Shown: one piece after another, positions 60,530-64,000 of the stretch
Layout: every line of letters starts with the position of its first letter
Numbering within the stretch: the first letter of the stretch is position 1
Notes under the pieces: generated by a model
What the model was told of the DNA's origin: nothing
What the model saw: only the letters and a program-made list of their open reading frames with translations
Databases searched by the model: none
Assembly: GCF_025947365.1 (NCBI RefSeq)
Contig: NZ_CP110012.1
Coordinates: forward strand, 434,001 to 498,000
Origin: Flavobacterium sp. N502540
Lineage (GTDB): Bacteria > Bacteroidota > Bacteroidia > Flavobacteriales > Flavobacteriaceae
DNA: 64,000 bases
Direction of reading: 5' to 3'
Program-made: the position numbers and the translations under genes

Positions 60530-61843
60530 TTAAAAATCTCTGTTCACATCAAAAGCTTCTAAATATTCAGCTACTCTTTTCACAAAACTTCCTCCCAGAG
60601 CACCATCTACTACTCTATGATCGTAAGAATGTGATAAGAACATTTTTTGACGGATTCCGATAAAATCTCCTTCCGGAGTTTCGATAACCGCAGGCACTTT
60701 ACGAATAGCACCCAAAGCCAGGATTCCAACTTGTGGCTGATTGATAATTGGAGTTCCGAAAACACTTCCGAAAGTTCCAACATTAGTCACGGTGTAAGTT
60801 CCGCCTTGCGTATCGTCCGGTTTTAGTTTTCCGGCTTTTGCACGGTTTCCTAAATCGTTCACCGCTTTGGCCATTCCAACCAAATTCAGCTGATCTGCAT
60901 TTTTAATTACCGGAACAATTAAGTTTCCGTTTGGTAAAGCTGCCGCCATACCTAAATTTATATTTTTCTTTTTGATGATGTACTCGCCATCAACAGAAAT
61001 ATTCATACCTGGGAAATCTTTTAAAGCTTTAGCAACCGCTTCCATCATAATTGGAGTAAACGTAAGCTTCTCGCCTTCTCTTTTCTCGAAAGCACTTTTT
61101 ACTTTATCTCTCCATTTTACAATGTTAGTCACATCAACTTCAATAAACGATTGTACGTGTGCCGAAGTTTGTACTGAAGCTACCATGTAACCTGAAATCA
61201 GCTTACGCATTCTGTCCATTTCAACGATTTCATCGCCTCCGTTTACAGATACCGGAACAGCTTGCTGGCTTTTTTGAACCGGAGCTGCAGGCTGAACTGC
61301 CTTTGGAGCTTCTACAACCGCTTTCGGAGCCTGAACACCTGATTTACGGGTTTCAATATATTTTAGAATATCTTCTTTTGTTACGCGGCCGTCTTTTCCT
61401 GAACCGGCAATACTTTCTAATTCAGCAACAGAAATACCTTCTTCTTTAGCAATATTTTTTACTAATGGAGAAAAGAATTTATCCGATCCTGAAAAATCCT
61501 GCGGTGCAGCTACAGCATCTTTCGCAACTTCGATTGTTTTTTCGATTTCAGTAACTTCTGCCGGAGCAGCAGTCTCTACTGCCTTAACAGCCGGTGCATC
61601 ACCTTCTGTTTCAATAATTGCAATAGTTTGCCCTACCTGAACCAAATCGTCTTTACCGAACAATTGCTCAATCAAAACTCCTGATACCTCGCTTGGTACT
61701 TCACTATCAACCTTATCGGTTGCGATTTCCAGTACTGCTTCATCAGCTTCAATTTTGTCTCCAACTTCTTTCAACCAGTTTGTAATAGTTGCTTCAGCGA
61801 CACTTTCTCCCATTTTAGGAAGTTTCAATTCAAATCTTGCCAT
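60530..61843 (-). CDS. Dihydrolipoamide acyltransferase (2-oxoacid dehydrogenase E2)
   Basis: 437 residues. Lipoyl domain with Lys44 in EIATDKVDSEV; Ala/Pro-rich linkers (residues 80-110, 165-200); peripheral-subunit-binding domain near residues 120-165 (FSPLVKNIAKEEGISVAELE, GSGKDGRVTKEDI); catalytic acyltransferase domain ending FLSHSYDHRVVDGALGGSF with the active-site His-x3-Asp-Gly. It forms the core of a 2-oxoacid dehydrogenase complex. The branched-chain or 2-oxoglutarate type cannot be fixed from this gene, and no E1 or E3 gene is in the window. Confidence 0.93.
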   Translation of the reverse strand: MARFELKLPKMGESVAEATITNWLKEVGDKIEADEAVLEIATDKVDSEVPSEVSGVLIEQLFGKDDLVQVGQTIAIIETEGDAPAVKAVETAAPAEVTEIEKTIEVAKDAVAAPQDFSGSDKFFSPLVKNIAKEEGISVAELESIAGSGKDGRVTKEDILKYIETRKSGVQAPKAVVEAPKAVQPAAPVQKSQQAVPVSVNGGDEIVEMDRMRKLISGYMVASVQTSAHVQSFIEVDVTNIVKWRDKVKSAFEKREGEKLTFTPIMMEAVAKALKDFPGMNISVDGEYIIKKKNINLGMAAALPNGNLIVPVIKNADQLNLVGMAKAVNDLGNRAKAGKLKPDDTQGGTYTVTNVGTFGSVFGTPIINQPQVGILALGAIRKVPAVIETPEGDFIGIRQKMFLSHSYDHRVVDGALGGSFVKRVAEYLEAFDVNRDF

Positions 61844-61927
61844 ATTGTTAATCTAAAAGGTGATTTTGATTTTCAGATTGCGAAATTACTGAATATTTTG
61901 AATATAAATTACACTTAATATAATTTT

Positions 61928-63091
61928 TTACTCGATTTTTACGATTTGCCCCCTGTCATTCCGTGAATTACTCCCAATAATAAAATTTGCATTTTTGGGG
62001 AAAATCTTAAAAGTAATGTTCTTATCTTTAAGAGTTTCTATGATTTTGATACATTTTTTGAATGAAACATACTGATTATCCAAAATAATCTCAACTCTTT
62101 TACCCTCAAAAAGCTGCCACGAATTTACCATTTTTTCTTTTTTGAAATCTAAAAAGCTGACTTTATTTTTTAAAATTTCAGGTAATTTTTCAGACAAAAT
62201 TCGATTTGAAGAATAAAAAATGACTCTTTCAGGTAAGGGTTTTGATTTTGTTTTTCCCTGAAACATTTTTACAAACGAAAAGAACCAAATGCCAATTTGA
62301 ATGAAAAATTCAAAAAACCATGATTTTCTGAAATGCTTCTGATAGAAAAAATTCATCGCCTCCTGGAAACGTTTCATGTATCTTTCGTCTTTTACCGTAC
62401 TTTCTCCTTTGTAATGCAAAACGGTCGTTTCGTGAAAATAATAATTCGATTTCTTTTTTTGCAGTGCCCGATACGATAAATCAATATCATCGGCATACAT
62501 GAAACATTTTTCGTCAAAACCTTCTAATTCAACGTACAAATCACGAGTCATCAACATGAAGGCTCCCACTAAAATATCAACTTTTCCGCTTTCATTTGTT
62601 CCTAAATGCTGGGCGTAATACTGATTACACAATTTCCAATTTGGAAAGATTTTATACAATCCAAAAATTTTAGTAAAAGCTACCCAGGGAGTTGGAATTC
62701 CTCGTTTGCTTTCGGGTAAAAAAGCTCCGGTACCATCGATTAGTTTACAACCCACAATTCCCAAATTGACTTGTCTTTCGGCGAAATTCAGGATTTTCTT
62801 AAATGTATTTTCAGCAACAACAGTATCTGGATTCAGAATACAAACGTACTTTCCGCGAGCCTCCGCTACTCCAATATTATTCCCTTTTGGGAAACCATAG
62901 TTGGTATCATTCTGAATCAATTTTACCGTTGGGAACTTACTTTTCATCATCAAACAACTCTCGTCTGATGAATTATTATCAACCACAATGATTTCAGCAT
63001 CAAGTGACGAAATAGCTTCCTGAACACTTAAAACGCATTGCTCCAGAAAGTAACGTACATTATAATTGAGAATAATAATCGATAATTGCAT
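61928..63091 (-). CDS. Family 2 glycosyltransferase (rhamnosyltransferase-like)
   Basis: 387 residues. GT-A domain with SIIILNYNVRYFLEQCVLSV, AEIIVVDNNSSDES (Asp38) and the DxD-like ILNPDTVV (Asp89); the acceptor region is VDILVGAFMLMTRDLYVELEGFDEKCFMYADDIDLSYR. Such GT2 enzymes add sugars to O-antigen, capsule or surface polymers in flavobacteria. A C-terminal 120-residue part (RVIFYSSNRILSEKLPEIL) may hold an extra domain. No sugar-nucleotide genes are adjacent. Confidence 0.92.
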   Translation of the reverse strand: MQLSIIILNYNVRYFLEQCVLSVQEAISSLDAEIIVVDNNSSDESCLMMKSKFPTVKLIQNDTNYGFPKGNNIGVAEARGKYVCILNPDTVVAENTFKKILNFAERQVNLGIVGCKLIDGTGAFLPESKRGIPTPWVAFTKIFGLYKIFPNWKLCNQYYAQHLGTNESGKVDILVGAFMLMTRDLYVELEGFDEKCFMYADDIDLSYRALQKKKSNYYFHETTVLHYKGESTVKDERYMKRFQEAMNFFYQKHFRKSWFFEFFIQIGIWFFSFVKMFQGKTKSKPLPERVIFYSSNRILSEKLPEILKNKVSFLDFKKEKMVNSWQLFEGKRVEIILDNQYVSFKKCIKIIETLKDKNITFKIFPKNANFIIGSNSRNDRGQIVKIE

Positions 63092-63285
63092 GAAAAATAA
63101 TGAAATAGATTTTTTGGAAAGTTAGAAATTTTCGACCAATCCTGATGATAATGATCCGTCGTTTTTACGAACATCAAAATAGGGTGTCAGGTTTCTAACT
63201 CAAAAAACTAAAAACAGAGCGAAAAGTAACCTGAAACATTCTGACTGAATCCCAAAGAAAAACAGCAACGCAATTCAAAAAAGTA

Positions 63286-63293
63286 TATTTTTG
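63286..63293 (+). promoter_or_regulatory. -7 promoter element (TATTTTTG)
   Basis: Exact TAnnTTTG match 16 bases upstream of ATG 63310, driving the secreted-protein operon. Confidence 0.55.
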
Positions 63294-63309
63294 ATTAAAA
63301 AACTTCTGT

Positions 63310-63891
63310 ATGGAAATCAAAACTCCAATTAAAGTTCCTTCTTTACTCGTGCTAACAAGTATAGTTTTTCTATTATCTGCCTTTACCCTTTTTAAAAGTC
63401 CGAAAATAAATTTAGTTCAAACCTCTACTTGGTATATTGCCGGCCCCGCTGTTGAGAGTCAGAAAACAATAAACCAGGTTCGGCAAGAAAAAGGGATTGT
63501 AAAAGTCACAGCAAAAGACAATCCATCAGGTGAAATTGAACTGAATGTTCTGATTACACCTTCTGATTCTAATGACGGTGCTCCGACAAATTTATCAGAT
63601 GCTTCTAAATTTGTGAGCATTACATATAAATCTTCTCACCTCATCAAACTTCAGGCGCGCGAAGGAAACGAGGAAGGAACCGGTTGTATACATGGCGGTT
63701 CTCACCCAAGAGCTGATTTACCTGCTTCTCCTTATCAGTTTAAAACGATCAAAATTCCGTGGACGGATTTCAGACAGGACGGTCTTCCAAACGGAAAACT
63801 TCTGAACATTCATAATTTATGCAAATTCAACTTTGTGAATTATCATCCGGTTTCTGGAGCCTATTTAGAAATAAAATCAGTTACTCTTTAA
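63310..63891 (+). CDS. Exported protein, carbohydrate-binding-like beta fold
   Basis: 193 residues with an N-terminal hydrophobic anchor or signal (SLLVLTSIVFLLSAFTLF). The mature part is beta-rich: QTSTWYIAGPAVESQKTINQ, KVTAKDNPSGEIELNVLITP, FVSITYKSSHLIKLQAREG, TGCIHGGSHPRADLPASPYQ, TIKIPWTDFRQDG and a final YLEIKSVTL. The layout resembles galactose-binding/CIA30-type carbohydrate-binding modules. No catalytic motif is seen. A second exported gene starts 12 bases on, so the operon may serve polysaccharide use. Confidence 0.7.
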   Translation: MEIKTPIKVPSLLVLTSIVFLLSAFTLFKSPKINLVQTSTWYIAGPAVESQKTINQVRQEKGIVKVTAKDNPSGEIELNVLITPSDSNDGAPTNLSDASKFVSITYKSSHLIKLQAREGNEEGTGCIHGGSHPRADLPASPYQFKTIKIPWTDFRQDGLPNGKLLNIHNLCKFNFVNYHPVSGAYLEIKSVTL

Positions 63892-63903
63892 TTAAAAAAA
63901 AAT

Positions 63904-64000
63904 ATGAAAACAAAGCTTTGTCTTTTACTTTTTACTGTTCTATTCTTTTCAAATAACGGCTATAGCCAATCAAAAAAAATCGATATTAACGGCGTTTGGG
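63904..64000 (+). CDS. Secreted protein, 3' partial
   Basis: The window ends after about 32 residues: MKTKLCLLLFTVLFFSNNGY, a signal peptide ending around residue 22 (NGYSQ), then KKIDINGVW. The product cannot be identified. It starts 12 bases after the preceding exported-protein gene and is almost certainly in the same operon. Confidence 0.75.
   Translation, partial: MKTKLCLLLFTVLFFSNNGYSQSKKIDINGVW

Overview
The window is AT-rich chromosomal DNA from a member of the Bacteroidota, most likely a Flavobacterium close to the F. johnsoniae group. The evidence is consistent across the window: promoters carry the Bacteroidetes -7 element TAnnTTTG instead of a -10/-35 pair; two secreted proteins end in the gliding-motility (type B) C-terminal signal of the type IX secretion system; a DUF4295 gene sits between rpmG and ftsY; prolyl-tRNA synthetase is the short type ending in Tyr; and BshC of bacillithiol synthesis is present. 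I see no prophage, transposase, CRISPR array or rRNA. The content is mostly core genome with a few accessory islands.

Layout. 1-4700: end of a VOC-family gene, a ClC-type channel/HPP-protein pair, a pRiA4b ORF-3-like protein, a four-helix-bundle gene bracketed by inverted repeats, and a nucleoid-associated protein. 4700-6200: a TetR regulator and a short-chain dehydrogenase, each preceded by a near-identical 26-bp palindrome that must be the operator. 6200-20200: a large GAF protein, an HD-domain/PycTM-like membrane protein divergent from a giant phosphoesterase/kinase-like/outer-membrane-barrel protein, a lipoprotein, a kinase-like unknown, an ABC exporter and a type IX-secreted protein. 20200-29600: bipA, a PAS sensor kinase with a response regulator, rpsT, three tRNA-Glu genes, proS, a Gly/Tyr-rich lipoprotein and a FadL-like outer-membrane protein.

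29500-41000: a structured-RNA candidate, rimO, a secreted protein, an amidase, a porin-like protein, an approximately 880-bp gene-poor stretch, an aldo/keto reductase, a frameshifted DUF433 pseudogene, a sialate O-acetylesterase, a DUF1573 protein, a two-component system and a metallo-beta-lactamase-fold hydrolase. 41000-54000: a B12-binding radical SAM protein, a giant type IX-secreted beta-propeller/Ig protein, an MHS-family transporter, bshC, an HGSNAT-like membrane acetyltransferase, ndk, a DUF721 protein and lipoproteins. 54000-64000: a serine hydrolase, the rpmB-rpmG-DUF4295-ftsY operon ending in a 59-residue membrane protein, cinA, FAH and HPt genes, a DEDDh exonuclease, a 2-oxoacid dehydrogenase E2, a glycosyltransferase and the start of a secreted-protein operon.

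The items most worth following up are the divergent HD-PycTM and phosphoesterase/kinase-like/barrel pair (8727-13666), the ClC homologue lacking both antiporter glutamates, the TetR operators, the four-helix-bundle gene between inverted repeats, the structured RNA upstream of rimO, and the DUF433 frameshift. Start codons were moved where a -7 promoter element contains the apparent TTG start or where family alignment demands it.
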